In this document: positions 63,227-64,000 of the stretch, one piece after another | Layout of the letters: each line of letters opens with the position of its first letter | Position numbering within the stretch: the stretch's first letter is position 1 | Assembly (NCBI GenBank): GCA_937915865.1 | Contig: CALGIG010000025.1 | Span: 1-64,000 of the forward strand | DNA length: 64,000 nucleotides | Direction: 5' to 3' | From: an uncultured Prolixibacteraceae bacterium | GTDB taxonomy: Bacteria; Bacteroidota; Bacteroidia; Bacteroidales; Prolixibacteraceae | Program-made: the position numbers and the translations under genes | Notes under the pieces: generated by a model | Told to the model about the DNA's origin: nothing | Seen by the model: only the letters and a program-made list of their open reading frames with translations | Databases searched by the model: none

Positions 63227-64000
63227 ATGGCAAAGATTAATGCTTTGATCGAAAAAATTGCAAATGGGAATAACCCTTTGTTTAAAGAATTATATGGTGT
63301 AAACGAAGTTGTTTTAAAAGAACAAGCCGAACGTTATGCCACTTTGATGAACGAATTTCAGACGGTTTACAAAACAGATGATGTAGCGTTGTTCAGTTCG
63401 CCTGGACGTACTGAAATTGGTGGTAACCACACCGACCACAACTACGGTCGCGTATTGGCAGGCGCTGTAAACCTCGATAATATTGCAGTTGCAGCAGCCA
63501 ATGGCTCCAATATTATTCGCATAAAATCAGTTGGTTATCCTGAATTCCAGGTTGATCTGGGTTCGCTCGACATTGATCCTGCTCAATTCTATACATCTTC
63601 GTCGTTGGTAAAAGGCATTTGCGCTCGTATGAGCGAAAAAGGTTATGTGATTGGTGGTTTCGATGCTTGCATCGAAGGTCGGGTACCAAAAGGTTCGGGC
63701 TTAAGTTCATCAGCTTCGTTCGAAGTGCTGATTGGCGCTATTATCAATCACCTGTTCAATGATGGCAAAATGAGTGCTGTTGAAAATGCCATTATTGGAC
63801 AATGGTCAGAAAATAATTTCTTTGGGAAACCTTGCGGCTTAATGGATCAGACAGCTTGTTCTGTTGGTGGTTTAATCACAATCGATTTCGAAGACCCATC
63901 GAACCCAATTGTAAAAGAAGTTGATTTCGACTTTGTAAAAACTGGTTTCGCTTTGGTAATTACCGATGTTGGTGGTGGACATGACGATGCAGCTTCTCAG
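63227..64000 (+). CDS. galK: Galactokinase, partial (cut by window end)
   Basis: 258 codons present, no stop in the window. The frame opens MAKINALIEKIANGNNPLF. GalK signature SPGRTEIGGNHTDHNYGRVLA (~57-77) and GHMP ATP-loop VPKGSGLSSSASFEV are present, with GKPCGLMDQTACSVGG around the catalytic region. It phosphorylates galactose at C1, feeding GalT. It is not preceded by its own clear promoter, so it is probably expressed with galT. Confidence 0.93.
   Translation, partial: MAKINALIEKIANGNNPLFKELYGVNEVVLKEQAERYATLMNEFQTVYKTDDVALFSSPGRTEIGGNHTDHNYGRVLAGAVNLDNIAVAAANGSNIIRIKSVGYPEFQVDLGSLDIDPAQFYTSSSLVKGICARMSEKGYVIGGFDACIEGRVPKGSGLSSSASFEVLIGAIINHLFNDGKMSAVENAIIGQWSENNFFGKPCGLMDQTACSVGGLITIDFEDPSNPIVKEVDFDFVKTGFALVITDVGGGHDDAASQ

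Noticed and set aside
1..64000. tRNA or rRNA genes
   Set aside because: I saw no cloverleaf-like or rRNA-like sequence in the gaps by eye; a tRNA scan would settle this.

Overview
The window comes from a member of the Bacteroidota, most likely a Marinilabiliales/Prolixibacteraceae-type pectin degrader. The evidence is a SusC/SusD pair, a hybrid two-component regulator, TAnnTTTG-type promoters, many OM beta-barrel proteins and SPI/SPII signal peptides, and moderate-to-low G+C. Family names are assigned from motifs read by eye; no database search was possible.

Layout. 1-7 kb: a CHAT/TPR protein convergent with an ECF-like sigma factor, a TonB-family protein and a POTRA/beta-barrel outer membrane protein. 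7-16 kb: housekeeping genes (DPP4-type peptidase, SNF2 helicase, an NfnA/NfnB-like flavoprotein pair followed by a dihydroorotate-dehydrogenase-like protein). 16-20 kb: a repeat-rich accessory stretch with a 21-bp-period array, REP-like palindromes, a VOC protein, a lipoprotein/OM-protein pair and a GNAT enzyme. 20-24 kb: a two-gene restriction-modification cassette bracketed by perfect 23-bp direct repeats. 24-27.7 kb: a LysM/periplasmic-binding protein, a second 21-bp-period array with different sequence, and a 221-aa protein of unknown function.

27.8-36 kb is an A+T-rich island that starts just after a radical-SAM gene stub broken off after its CxxxCxxC motif. It encodes a four-TM DUF4407-like membrane protein, an 1097-aa protein with a C-terminal Hsp70/actin-fold ATPase, a coiled-coil protein, and an ABC-type ATPase fused to a SAM-dependent methyltransferase. 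I do not recognise this gene set as a named system. It is the best candidate here for an undescribed (possibly defence) system.

36-57 kb is a pectin utilisation locus: HTCS regulator, GH105, SusC, SusD, a decayed duplicate of the locus head, bicupin, PL10, CE8, GH43, CE8, GH28 and CE12. Together these would demethylate, deacetylate and cut homogalacturonan/rhamnogalacturonan, import the oligomers and release unsaturated and neutral sugars. 57-64 kb holds an OM protein, an acyl-CoA synthetase, and the galactose genes galM, a GntR-type regulator, galT and galK (cut by the window end). A shared ACTGGT-repeat operator sits in both the galM/regulator gap and the regulator/galT gap.
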